64,000 nt of DNA from CAWBRT01 sp963696525 (GTDB lineage: Bacteria; Acidobacteriota; Terriglobia; Terriglobales; Acidobacteriaceae), in NCBI GenBank assembly GCA_963696525.1, contig CAVOKO010000008.1:1-64000 (forward strand). Direction: 5' to 3'. Of this stretch, positions 37,281 to 45,785 are shown one piece after another. Every line of letters starts with the position of its first letter. The first letter of the stretch is position 1. Made by a program: the position numbers and the translations under genes. The notes below the pieces were generated by a model that did no database searches, was not told where the DNA came from, and saw nothing but the letters and a program-made list of their open reading frames with translations.

Positions 37281-38342
37281 TCAAATGGAAAACGGCAGGG
37301 ACTCCACCCTTGCCAGGTCCGTGCCGATTCTAACCTCGGTTCCCGGGGTCGCGGCTTCCCGGCGAATGTAGCCAAGGGCGAGGGTGATGGCGGAATCTTC
37401 CGCCGCCAGCGCCGGTATGGCCGCGGCCGAGGTAATCTCGCCCACTTGCTGGTCGCCCCACTGGATTTTTGTACCCGGCACGGGCACCGCGCCTTGCACC
37501 CGGAAGCCGGCAAATATCCGATGAACGTTGCCGCGCGAGCGTATGCGCTCGACGATTTCCTGGCCGACATAGCAGCCTTTGGCGAAGTGCAAGGCATGCT
37601 GCTGGCCGGTTTCCTGCGGCAGGTCGCGCTCTCGAATATCGATCCCAAAGCGCGGCAGACCGAGTGAAATCAGCAGCCACTTCCAGGCTTCGGTTCCGGC
37701 CGGCACAGCGCCAGCCGCGAGCAAACCGTCCCATAGCAGGGCGGCGTTGTCGGGGTGCATCCAAAACTCAAAGCTGGCCAGCATCGCCGGACCGCGCGCG
37801 GCGGTCAATCCGATGCCGTTCCAGACGAAGTCATGCACCTGGTAAGGCTGCAACTCGGGAAGCGTAAGCCCGGCCCGTTCGAGAAGCTGGCGCGAGGCGG
37901 GGCCGACGACGGCGATGGAGGCAAGTTTCTCGCTGATATCGGTGACTTCGACGTCATCCATGATGATATGGCGGTCGAAGAATTCGCACATTCCTTCGAG
38001 TTGCTCGCGGTCGGTCGAAAGCAGGAAATGGTCGCCCCGGTTATAGGCAACCAGATCGCCCTGAATGCGTCCCTGGGCGTTCAAAACGAAACTGTAATTG
38101 CCTTGGTTCAGCGGCAGGTCGCGGGTGTTGTTGGTGACCATCCCATTCAGCCAGCGGTTGCGATCCTCGCCGGTGACGACGAGTTTGGCGCGCCAGCTCA
38201 GGTCCAAAAGCGCAGAGCCGCCGCGCATCGCCCGGAATTCGGCTTGCGGGCTGGCGAAGGCCAAAGGGGCCTCTACGCCCGCGTAGATCGCGAATCGCGC
38301 TCCTGAACCAGCCAATTTGCTGCTGAATGAGGTGGATGACAT
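37281..38342 (-). CDS. ygfZ: YgfZ/GcvT-domain folate-binding protein
   Basis: 353 residues from ATG 38342 (MSSTSFSSK). GcvT-like fold with the YgfZ signature KGCYVGQEIVERIRSRG (Cys about 257). YgfZ uses folate and this cysteine to support repair or maturation of iron-sulfur enzymes. GSALLDLSWRAKLVVTGEDRNRWLNGMVTN and FVLNAQGRIQGDLVAYN are the folate-site strands. It precedes DUF1844, the MBL hydrolase and ribF on the same strand. Confidence 0.9.
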   Translation of the reverse strand: MSSTSFSSKLAGSGARFAIYAGVEAPLAFASPQAEFRAMRGGSALLDLSWRAKLVVTGEDRNRWLNGMVTNNTRDLPLNQGNYSFVLNAQGRIQGDLVAYNRGDHFLLSTDREQLEGMCEFFDRHIIMDDVEVTDISEKLASIAVVGPASRQLLERAGLTLPELQPYQVHDFVWNGIGLTAARGPAMLASFEFWMHPDNAALLWDGLLAAGAVPAGTEAWKWLLISLGLPRFGIDIRERDLPQETGQQHALHFAKGCYVGQEIVERIRSRGNVHRIFAGFRVQGAVPVPGTKIQWGDQQVGEITSAAAIPALAAEDSAITLALGYIRREAATPGTEVRIGTDLARVESLPFSI

Positions 38343-38351
38343 AAGCGAAGC

Positions 38352-38680
38352 AGCCCCAGCAAGCAACGAGCCGAGCCTCGTTGGGGACCCCGAACCATCG
38401 ATTATAACCGAGCGATTATAACCAAGCGCCGGCGATTATAAGCAAGCGCCGGATTCTTTTCTGTTATCTTCTCCACGAACAGATAAACCGGAGCGAAAAA
38501 AATTGCCCTGGTTGCAGGAGATGGCAGCGGAGGCGAGGTGGTTCTCGCGGAGGAGTCGAAGGCCCGACAGACTGCTGACTTCAGGTGCTTGGCAATTCAG
38601 GAAACTACCCCACGTTAGCCCAGTCACCCCAGCGAGCCGAGCCTCGCCGGGGACCCCGACACGGGCGAACATGGGGCACC
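38352..38680. repeat. Repeat-rich intergenic region: R7, short tandem repeats, shared module, R2 with R7 in loop
   Basis: R7 at 38352-38392; three tandem units of CGATTATAACCAAGCGCCGG type (38399-38452, first unit shortened); the module shared with 25625-25667 at 38566-38607; R2 hairpin 38608-38680 with an R7 segment in its loop. An open frame across 38585-38779 is repeat-encoded and not counted as protein. Confidence 0.75.
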
Positions 38681-38779
38681 AAGCAAGGTATTAGGCGGGA
38701 ATCGCGATTCGGGAGCGCGCGTGAAGGATACCGGTACAATGCATGCAGGTGCTTCTGGGAAGGCAGGGTGCGAATTTCG

Positions 38780-40348
38780 ATGACGCGCACGGGAATGACG
38801 CGCACGGGCGGTAGGTCGACCAAGCTGCTCGCTTTGCTGCTTCTGCTGTTCAGCGGGGTGCTTGGTTGGGCGCAGATGGCAGCCGCTCAACCGCAGAGCG
38901 CTCAACCGCAAGGCGCTCCAACCGAGGCACAGACGCCGCTCGGGAGCCAGCCAGCCGCCAAACCACCGGAAGCCACAGCTCCCGAAAAAAAGATCAGCCC
39001 GAAACAGGCGGAGGAGCTATTCCGCTCGGTCGATGAAATTCTGGCATTCGTCAGCAAAGACACGGGGCTGCCGATCAAGAACAAGGTGAAGCGGAAGCTC
39101 GCCAGCCGCGAAGAGGTGGAACAGTACATTACGCGGCACATGCAGGAGGATAAAGACGCGCAGAGACTGCAAGGCTCGGCGGCATCTCTGAAGAAGTTTG
39201 GCTTGCTGCCGCGCGATTTCGACCTGCGGCCTTTTCTGCTGAAGCTGCTCAAGGAGCAGGTTGCCGGCTTCTACGATGCCAAGACCAAGACCGTTTACTT
39301 GCTCGATTGGGTCGATGCCGACGCGCAAAGGCCGGTTCTGGCGCACGAACTGACGCATGCTTTGCAGGATCAGAGCTACAACCTGAACCAGTGGATGGAA
39401 GATTCCAAAGAGGCCAAGAGTGATCAGGACGAGCTGGCACTGGAAGAGGCACAAACGGCGCGCGAGGCGGTCATCGAGGGGCAGGCCATGCTGGTGCTGC
39501 TCGACTATATGCTGGCTCCATCCGGCAGGAGCGTGGCCGATTCTCCGGCTATTGTCGATGTCATGAAAAGCGCCATGGTGGAGGGCGGCCAGACACCGAT
39601 GTTTAACCAAGCCCCACTGTATCTGCAGGAGGCTCTGACTTTTCCTTACACCTATGGTTTGGATTTCGAGCGGCAGCTGCTGGTCAAGCAAGGGCGGGCA
39701 GGCGCTTATAAAGGCGTCTTTCAGAAGCCCCCGCGAGATACGCGGCAGGTGATGGAACCGGAAACTTACTTCGCGAACGAGAAGATTCCCGTGCTGACGG
39801 TTCCCAAGCTCGACACGGTTCTGAAGAGCGATTACAAGCGCTACGACTTCGGAGGGCTAGGGCAGTTCGATGTAACCGTGTTGCTCTGGCAATGGTACGG
39901 CAAACAGACCGGCGTCCAGCTTGCACAGGCATGGCGAGGCGGTTATTACTTCACCTACGAGCGGGCCGGCAAGGCGGGCGGTCCTTATGTGCTGGTCTCG
40001 CTGACGCGTTGGGCAACCGAAGCCGCCGCCAAAGAGTTCGCGGGCCTCTACGCCGGTTCGCTGGTGAAACGCTACCGGAGCGTGTCCGAAGTGACGTCGT
40101 CGCGGGATGGCTCCGGCGAGTGGCAGACCGAAGAAGGCCCGGTTGAGATCACGGCCTCGGGCCCGTTTGTGATCGCCATCGAAGGGCTTGCAGGCGAGGA
40201 GCGTACGCAGGTTCGACAGGCACTGGAACACACCTTCATCGCGGAACCTCATCCGGCGCAGACAGCATCGCCATCCGGGCAGCCATTCCCGTTGGAGCCC
40301 ATCATTACCACCTCGCGGGAGATATTCCAGCAGCCGCTGGGGCGTTGA
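38780..40348 (+). CDS. Secreted zinc metallopeptidase-like protein (HExxH)
   Basis: 522 residues from ATG 38780. Basic N-terminus and hydrophobic helix (LLALLLLLFSGVLGWAQ) form a signal peptide, followed by a Gln/Pro/Ala-rich linker. The catalytic motif HELTHALQDQ at about 190-199 has the HExxH zinc site (His-Glu-Leu-Thr-His); REAVIEGQA further on supplies a glutamate in the gluzincin position. VAGFYDAKTKTVYLLD is the strand before the active-site helix. No close family name is recognised; such proteins recur in Acidobacteriota genomes. Likely acts in the periplasm or outside the cell. Confidence 0.72.
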   Translation: MTRTGMTRTGGRSTKLLALLLLLFSGVLGWAQMAAAQPQSAQPQGAPTEAQTPLGSQPAAKPPEATAPEKKISPKQAEELFRSVDEILAFVSKDTGLPIKNKVKRKLASREEVEQYITRHMQEDKDAQRLQGSAASLKKFGLLPRDFDLRPFLLKLLKEQVAGFYDAKTKTVYLLDWVDADAQRPVLAHELTHALQDQSYNLNQWMEDSKEAKSDQDELALEEAQTAREAVIEGQAMLVLLDYMLAPSGRSVADSPAIVDVMKSAMVEGGQTPMFNQAPLYLQEALTFPYTYGLDFERQLLVKQGRAGAYKGVFQKPPRDTRQVMEPETYFANEKIPVLTVPKLDTVLKSDYKRYDFGGLGQFDVTVLLWQWYGKQTGVQLAQAWRGGYYFTYERAGKAGGPYVLVSLTRWATEAAAKEFAGLYAGSLVKRYRSVSEVTSSRDGSGEWQTEEGPVEITASGPFVIAIEGLAGEERTQVRQALEHTFIAEPHPAQTASPSGQPFPLEPIITTSREIFQQPLGR

Positions 40349-40460
40349 CCGCGAAGCAAAAACCGAAGACCGAAGAGCTGCCGAAGAGCAAAGATCGAAG
40401 ATCGAATAACTGATTGCTTCCCACAGGCGCTTGCCGCCGGTCTTGTATAATCGCGAGTTC

Positions 40461-41414
40461 ATGGCTTATGGGGTTCTAAATCCAGCAGGAGAGCGGAGTT
40501 TGACACAGGCAGAGATCGGTATCATCGGCGGCAGCGGTCTGTATTCCATGAAAGGCCTGACGGAAACGCGCGAGGTGGCACTCGACACGCCGTTCGGCAA
40601 ACCTTCCGACGCTTATGTGTTGGGAACGCTGGCGGGGCGCAAAGTCGCATTTCTCGCGCGGCACGGCAGGGGACATCGCCTGCTGCCGACGGAGTTGAAT
40701 TTCCGTGCCAACATTCACGGAATGAAACAGCTTGGGGTGGAGCGCATCCTGTCGATTTCCGCTGTCGGCTCGCTCAAAGAGGAACACAAGCCCACTGAAT
40801 TTCTCATTCCAGACCAGTTTTTCGATCGGACGAAGCAGCGCGTCTCGACCTTCTTCGGCGATGGCATCGTGGCGCACATCGCGTTTGGCGATCCGGTTTG
40901 CATGGAGGTTGCCAAGGTGGTGGTGGCGGGCTGCAAGCAGGCAGGGGTCATCGGCAAACTTGGCGGAACCTACGTCTGCATGGAAGGGCCACAGTTCTCG
41001 ACCAAGGCGGAAAGCAATCTCTACCGCAGTTGGGGCATGGACGTGATCGGCATGACGAACCTGCAGGAGGCCAAGCTGGCGCGCGAAGCCGAGCTCTGCT
41101 ACGCGACCGTCGCCATGGTGACGGACTACGATTGCTGGCATCCCGAACACGATGCGGTCACGGTCGAGCAGATAATTAAGGTGCTCAACCAAAACGCCGA
41201 GAACGCCTGCGAGGTGGTGCGTGAAGCGGTGGCGGCAATGCCTCGGGAGCGCACTTGCAAGTGCGCCTCAGCGTTGGCAACGGCCATCATCACGGCGCGC
41301 GAGGCCATGCCGGCGCACACCCGCGAGCGCTTGAAGCTGCTCATCGGCAAATATATCGGCGAAGCGGCGGGCGATCCGGGAGAGGTTGATTACGGCAAGA
41401 AGGTGGGGGCATAG
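40461..41414 (+). CDS. mtnP: S-methyl-5'-thioadenosine phosphorylase
   Basis: Cleaves methylthioadenosine (waste of polyamine or quorum-signal synthesis) with phosphate to adenine and methylthioribose-1-phosphate. The phosphate site GIIGGSGLYSM, the binding segment ARHGRGHRLLPTELNFRANI, the SAVGSL loop and YVCMEGPQFSTKAESNLYRSWGMDVIGMTNLQEAKLARE are the family-2 nucleoside phosphorylase signatures. ATG 40461 is used; a TTG at 40500 also gives a plausible start. The pfkB gene follows after two bases, so the genes form an operon. Confidence 0.93.
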   Translation: MAYGVLNPAGERSLTQAEIGIIGGSGLYSMKGLTETREVALDTPFGKPSDAYVLGTLAGRKVAFLARHGRGHRLLPTELNFRANIHGMKQLGVERILSISAVGSLKEEHKPTEFLIPDQFFDRTKQRVSTFFGDGIVAHIAFGDPVCMEVAKVVVAGCKQAGVIGKLGGTYVCMEGPQFSTKAESNLYRSWGMDVIGMTNLQEAKLAREAELCYATVAMVTDYDCWHPEHDAVTVEQIIKVLNQNAENACEVVREAVAAMPRERTCKCASALATAIITAREAMPAHTRERLKLLIGKYIGEAAGDPGEVDYGKKVGA

Positions 41415-41416
41415 CC

Positions 41417-42328
41417 ATGTCAATCCTGGTGGTGGGCTCGGTGGCATTCGATACGCTGAAGACGGCTTACGGCGAGCGGCAGAAAATCCTGGGCGGCTCG
41501 GCAACTTATTTTTCGCTGGCGGCCAGCTATTTCACCAAGGTGCGCGTGGTCGCCGTAGTCGGTGAGGATTTCACCAGCGCACACGAAGACGTGATGAAGG
41601 CGCGCGGCATCGACACCACCGGCATCGAACGCGCTCAGGGCAAGACTTTCCACTGGGGCGGCGAATACGGTGAGAACCTCAACGAAGCCAAAACAAATTT
41701 CACGGACCTGAACGTCTTCCAGAATTTTCGCCCGCGGATTCCCGAGCAGTACGCCGACACCTCGTTCCTGTTTCTCGCCAACATCGATCCGGCGTTGCAA
41801 TTAGAGGTGCGCCGGCAGATGCCCAAGGTCAAGCTGGTGGGCGGCGACACCATGAATTTGTGGATCAACATCAGCCGTGAGCAATTGAACGCCACGCTGA
41901 AGGAAGTCGACATCCTGCTGATTAACGACGGCGAAGCCAAGCTGCTGGCGGCGGAGAGCAGCTTGCCGAAAGCGGCGCGCAAAGTCTTAGAGATGGGACC
42001 AAGGGCGCTGGTCATCAAGCACGGCGAGTACGGCGCGACCATCTTCTTTCGCGACGGATTGCTGCACCCGTTTCGCGCGCCGGCGCTGCCGATTGACGAA
42101 GTGCAGGACCCGACGGGCGCGGGCGACTCGTTCGCCGGCGGCTTCATGGGGTACATCGCTTCCCAAGATAAGTTGGATCGTTCGGTGCTGACCAAGGCGA
42201 TGTTTTACGGCGGGGTGATGGGATCGTTCGCGGTCGAGCGCTTCGGAACCGAGCGGCTGCAAAAGCTGACGACCGAGGAAATTGACAAACGCTTCGAGCT
42301 GTTCCGCAGCTTGACGCATTTGGAGTAG
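41417..42328 (+). CDS. PfkB-family kinase (adenosine kinase-like), downstream of mtnP
   Basis: 303 residues. LVVGSVAFDTLKT opens the ribokinase fold, GGSATYFSLAASYF is the substrate lid motif and DPTGAGDSFAGGFMG is PfkB signature 2 with the catalytic Asp. Two bases separate it from mtnP, a linkage that suggests salvage of a nucleoside or of a product of MTA cleavage; the exact substrate is unknown. No transmembrane or fusion domain. Confidence 0.88.
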   Translation: MSILVVGSVAFDTLKTAYGERQKILGGSATYFSLAASYFTKVRVVAVVGEDFTSAHEDVMKARGIDTTGIERAQGKTFHWGGEYGENLNEAKTNFTDLNVFQNFRPRIPEQYADTSFLFLANIDPALQLEVRRQMPKVKLVGGDTMNLWINISREQLNATLKEVDILLINDGEAKLLAAESSLPKAARKVLEMGPRALVIKHGEYGATIFFRDGLLHPFRAPALPIDEVQDPTGAGDSFAGGFMGYIASQDKLDRSVLTKAMFYGGVMGSFAVERFGTERLQKLTTEEIDKRFELFRSLTHLE

Positions 42329-42368
42329 GGGGCGGGATCAGCGCTGGCGCCTGCCGTGGGTGGAGGCA

Positions 42369-42578
42369 ATGCCTTATCGGTAAGTGGCGAGATGGCCCTG
42401 TTTGCCCAGTAATCTCGCTCTTGGTGGCCCACACTAGCTTGTGTTGCTAGTGTGGGGTAGTTCGTGATGCAAAGGAAAACTGCCCCACTCAAGCGCAACT
42501 GCGGCGCTTGAATGGGCCACCCGCCCAAGGTTGAAGGTTCTACGTTATCGGGTAAGTGGTGAGAACGCCTGTTTGCAA
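42369..42578. repeat. Repeat block: R8 twice, R2-like hairpin, R3 hairpin
   Basis: GGTAAGTGGCGAGATGGCC (42371-42389) and GGTAAGTGGTGAGAACGCC (42551-42569) are R8 copies; related sequences occur inverted at 43384-43403 and 57263-57282. Between them are an R2-like hairpin (42427-42458, GCCCACACTAGC...GCTAGTGTGGGG) and an R3 hairpin (42483-42521). Confidence 0.65.
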
Positions 42579-42615
42579 CAATCATGCTTGGCGACTGCTG
42601 CCGAGAGCGGAGCCG

Positions 42616-43290
42616 TCACTGGCACAGACCCGCGCGTGCTTTCGCGGCGTATTCACGGATGCATGGCGTCACATTTCCTGTTCTTCCGAGAAAGGTGTCT
42701 ATTATCCCTTCGACTTGTTCAGCATAATGTTCGTGCCAATGGTTCAGTCCGTGGAGGGCGCTCAGTTGGCACAGCTCGGAGGGCAGGTCGAGCATCTCGG
42801 TCATTACCTTCAGACAGGTACTGTGAAGTTCGGGTTCTCCCTCTAGAGGTTCGCCACGGAAAGGTCGGAACGGAAGCATATCCCACCACATGTAACAGGC
42901 AATATGGAAGGGGTCGGATTCTGTATCTGCTGGCCCGCATGCTGCGGACGCAACAAAGTTACGGAAGAACTTAGCCATCCCCTGAATACCCGCGATCCGA
43001 TCCGCGAGCGCCGCACCCGGCTCGATAAGAGCGTGGCTCGGCTCACCCGGCGATGACTCGCCGATGAGAAACCATATCCCCTGTGCAACCTGCGCAAGGG
43101 AATACGGCTTCAGGTGCTCTGGCTCCAAGAAGAGGCGAGTCAGGTATTTCACGGTGACTACATCGGACAAGCCAAGCGAATCCCATAACAAATCGAAGCC
43201 TTCGTCAAAGTACCACTGCGGCTCTTTGGGAAGGTGGTCGAATACCGTCTGAACCCACTCCTCGAACAGCACCGTCACGTTTTTAGACAC
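42616..43290 (-). CDS. Hypothetical protein, 224 residues
   Basis: Not recognised. Soluble, acidic, with evenly spread Trp and a GLNHWHEHYAEQVEGII segment near the C-terminus carrying three His in a helix; SPGEPSHALIEPG and DPFHIACYMWWDMLPFRP are other stretches of low-degeneracy composition suggesting a real fold. No signal peptide or membrane segment. The start ATG lies in a region without a clear ribosome binding site. It is flanked by repeat blocks on both sides, so lateral arrival is possible. The coding character is supported by its length and composition only. Confidence 0.65.
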   Translation of the reverse strand: MSKNVTVLFEEWVQTVFDHLPKEPQWYFDEGFDLLWDSLGLSDVVTVKYLTRLFLEPEHLKPYSLAQVAQGIWFLIGESSPGEPSHALIEPGAALADRIAGIQGMAKFFRNFVASAACGPADTESDPFHIACYMWWDMLPFRPFRGEPLEGEPELHSTCLKVMTEMLDLPSELCQLSALHGLNHWHEHYAEQVEGIIDTFLGRTGNVTPCIREYAAKARAGLCQ

Positions 43291-43503
43291 TCCTTTGGAA
43301 AGCGACGATCACATGCTCAAATTGGCCCACATCGCACGTTTCAGTATCCCATGATTGTTGGAGGCACGATAATTGTTGATAAATCGCCATCTCACCAGTA
43401 ACCGCCCAGAGTGCTACCCTCACGCGCAGCGTGTTGGAGGCGAGCTGACAAGTTGCTTCATTACTTATTTGGGACCGGAGTCAACGAGGCCTCGGCGGCT
43501 AAA
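43291..43503. other. Intergenic stretch before the R6 element
   Basis: No gene seen. It contains an inverted R8 copy (43384-43403, GCCATCTCACCAGTAACC). Confidence 0.45.
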
Positions 43504-43622
43504 CAGGCTGCTGAAAAACAGGCTTATCGTGAAGTGAGCCCATAATATTTGTACTAAGGTATTATAGTGCCCACATTACATGGCGCCTCGCTCGTTGCTT
43601 CGGCGCGTTTTTCCGCAGCCTG
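43504..43622. mobile_element. R6 MITE-like element, 119 bp
   Basis: Ends CAGGCTGCTGAAAAAC and GTTTTTCCGCAGCCTG are inverted repeats with one mismatch. Its right 42 bases are the inverse of the left end of the copy at 32251. It has no coding capacity and ends 28 bases before the glycosyltransferase start codon. Confidence 0.65.
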
Positions 43623-43649
43623 TAAAGCCGGATAATATGCGGTCAGGAA

Positions 43650-45497
43650 ATGGCGCGGCTAAAGCCACGCCCCTTCAAAACCAAAGTGGCGAAACAGCGC
43701 GCACATTCCGGAGAACTCACGGCAGAATCGAGCGCACCGCATCGGCCGGGCCGCGACTACCGGCGCGTCACCGTATTTGCCTGCGTGGCGTCGCTGACGA
43801 GTTTCTGCTGGTACTTCTTTCATCATGAGCTGCTGCTTTATGGCGATGCGGTGGCGCATATCAATATCGCGCGCCGCGTCTTCGATTCGCGCACGCCCGG
43901 CGTCGAGCGGCTTGGCAGCGTGTGGCTGCCGCTGCCGCACCTGCTCAGCCTTCCGTTTGTCGTCAACGACTGGATGTGGCGCAGCGGGGTTGGCGGCTCG
44001 ATCCCGTCGATGATTGCCTATGTTTTAGGGGTTGTAGGCGTCTTCCGGCTGGTGCGGGGCAGAGCATCGCGCTTCGCAGCGTATCTGGCGGCTGCATTGC
44101 TGGGGCTGAATCCGAACCTGCTCTACATGCAGTCGACGGCCATGACGGAGGCGATTTTTCTGGCCGCCGTGATCTGGGCAGTGGTCTATTTCGATGAATT
44201 TGTCCGCGGTTTCTCGACGGCGAGCCGGCAATCCTCTCAAGGGCTAAAGCCCGCGCGCTTACCGGCTCAAGATGGCGCGCCTAAAGCCGCGCCCCTTCAA
44301 AAAAATATTTATACAACCAGTTCTAGATCTCTGGAGCGCTGCGGCATGGTGCTGGCCGCGGCCATGCTGACGCGCTATGACGGCTGGGTGCTCGCTCTTG
44401 TGGTTGGCTGCGCAGCAGTTGTGATGGTGGTGCGGGGATCGAAAGCCAATCCAACGGGGACTAATAAAGCTGAAAGCACGGGCGCGGGCGCGTCGCTTGG
44501 CGGGGTGAAGCGCTCGCTGGCCGCTTTGCTCCTGCTGTGCGCACTTACTCCCGCGCTCTGGCTGGCACACAACTACGCCATCAACCACCGGCCGCTGGAT
44601 TGGTGGAATGGGCCGTATTCGGCGAAAGCTATAGAACAGCGCACGGGGCACGGCTTTCCCTATCCAGGCAAGCACAACCTGGGGCTGGCGGCCAAGCAAT
44701 ATCTGAAAGCAGCGCGGCTGAATTTTTCGAGCGGCCTGGTGGTGCAAAGCACGTCCCCGTCTTTCGCGGAAATGCTGGGCGAGTGGCAGACTTGGATGCT
44801 GGCGCTGGCCGGGCTGGGAACGCTGATCGCGGTGCTGTCGCGGGCGCGTCGCCGGGCGGCGTGGCTGCTGCTATGGCTGCCACTGCCGTTCTATGCGTAC
44901 TCGATCGCCTATGGCAGCGTGCCGGTGTTTCTGCCGGTTTGGTGGCCTTTTTCCTATTACAACGTGCGCTTCGGCCTGGAGTTGCTGCCCGCGTTCGCGG
45001 TGTTTGCGGGTTTCGCGGTGGCGTCCATTGGCGAGCAGCTGCCGTCCGGTTCCGGTCGACAGGTCGTGGTGGGCGGACTGATTCTGCTGCTGGCGGCGAA
45101 CTACTGGAAGGTTGCCGGGGCTGCGCCAATCTGCCTGCGCGAGGCGCGAACGAATTCGGTCAGCCGCATCCGCCTGGAATCGCAACTGGCTGGGGTGCTG
45201 GCCACGCTGCCAGCGCATTCGACGCTGCTGATGTATACCGGCGATTACGTGGGCGCGATGCAATTGGCCGGGGTGCACCTCAGGCGCGTGGTCAACGAAA
45301 CCGGGAAAATAGTCTGGAATGCGGGGCTGAGCTGCCCGGCAGAGGTGGCGGACTACGTGATCGCGGTGGATGGCGACGCGGTAGCGCAGGCGGTGGCGGG
45401 CAATCCGCGCTGGCTGCAAAGGATTACAGGCTTCAGCACCCCCGGCAAGCCGGATGTAGTGGTCTATCGCAGCCTGTTTCCGGGACGGCAGCAGTAG
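43650..45497 (+). CDS. GT39-like polytopic membrane glycosyltransferase
   Basis: 615 residues with about ten to twelve hydrophobic helices. YGDAVAHINIARRVFDSRTPG is the acidic first loop of the ArnT/PMT-like GT-C fold (Asp as catalytic base), and LNPNLLYMQSTAMTEAIFLAAV the following helix. Such enzymes move sugars from polyprenyl phosphates to lipids or proteins. The first 12 or so residues, including the ATG, and a second stretch at about 194-223 (GLKPARLPAQDGAPKAAPLQ) are encoded by R5 repeats. The latter sits in a cytoplasmic or periplasmic loop where it adds residues without breaking the frame. Confidence 0.8.
   Translation: MARLKPRPFKTKVAKQRAHSGELTAESSAPHRPGRDYRRVTVFACVASLTSFCWYFFHHELLLYGDAVAHINIARRVFDSRTPGVERLGSVWLPLPHLLSLPFVVNDWMWRSGVGGSIPSMIAYVLGVVGVFRLVRGRASRFAAYLAAALLGLNPNLLYMQSTAMTEAIFLAAVIWAVVYFDEFVRGFSTASRQSSQGLKPARLPAQDGAPKAAPLQKNIYTTSSRSLERCGMVLAAAMLTRYDGWVLALVVGCAAVVMVVRGSKANPTGTNKAESTGAGASLGGVKRSLAALLLLCALTPALWLAHNYAINHRPLDWWNGPYSAKAIEQRTGHGFPYPGKHNLGLAAKQYLKAARLNFSSGLVVQSTSPSFAEMLGEWQTWMLALAGLGTLIAVLSRARRRAAWLLLWLPLPFYAYSIAYGSVPVFLPVWWPFSYYNVRFGLELLPAFAVFAGFAVASIGEQLPSGSGRQVVVGGLILLLAANYWKVAGAAPICLREARTNSVSRIRLESQLAGVLATLPAHSTLLMYTGDYVGAMQLAGVHLRRVVNETGKIVWNAGLSCPAEVADYVIAVDGDAVAQAVAGNPRWLQRITGFSTPGKPDVVVYRSLFPGRQQ
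43652..43680. repeat. R5 hairpin core overlapping the glycosyltransferase start
   Basis: GGCGCGGCTAAAGCCACGCC, then CCTTCAAAA. It begins at the third base of the ATG codon region, so codons 2-11 are repeat-derived. Confidence 0.75.
44231..44318. repeat. R5 repeat inside the glycosyltransferase coding sequence
   Basis: GGGCTAAAGCCC hairpin, spacer, second hairpin (GGCGCGCCTAAAGCCGCGCC), then CCCCTTCAAAAAA.TATTTATA.AAC, the same tail as the copy at 47361-47478. It stays in frame with the coding sequence. Confidence 0.8.
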
Positions 45498-45527
45498 GGC
45501 TACCTCAGGTTCGCGGTGAGTAGAAAT

Positions 45528-45760
45528 CCCACATCTGCTAACTGCGGCAGATATGGGGCACCGAGCGGCTCATTCGCTTGTGTGGAGAGTTTGCTTAGCG
45601 CTTTGGAAAAAGCCCCACTCAAGCCAACCACAGGCTTGAATGGGCCACCTATCAAGAATTGATGTTGGAATCAATATCCCACATCTGCTCACTGCGGCAG
45701 ATATGGGGCACCGTCGGCGACTACTCCACATTAGCCACAGCCGGGCGAACGTGGGGCACC
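45528..45760. repeat. Repeat block between convergent genes: R1, R3, R1, R2
   Basis: R1 45528-45562, R3 45613-45649, R1 45678-45712, R2 45725-45760. It fills the convergent gap between the glycosyltransferase and murA, with hairpins that could act as bidirectional terminators. Confidence 0.85.
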
Positions 45761-45785
45761 GTCGGGCTCTAAAAATGCGCAGGTT

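Noticed and set aside
38585..38779. Longer N-terminus of the zinc protease
   Set aside because: These codons come from the R2/R7 repeat; the signal peptide begins at 38780.
24811..45760. CRISPR-like array from the CCCACATCTGC repeats
   Set aside because: Copies are isolated, unevenly spaced and of differing sequence, with no uniform spacers and no cas genes.
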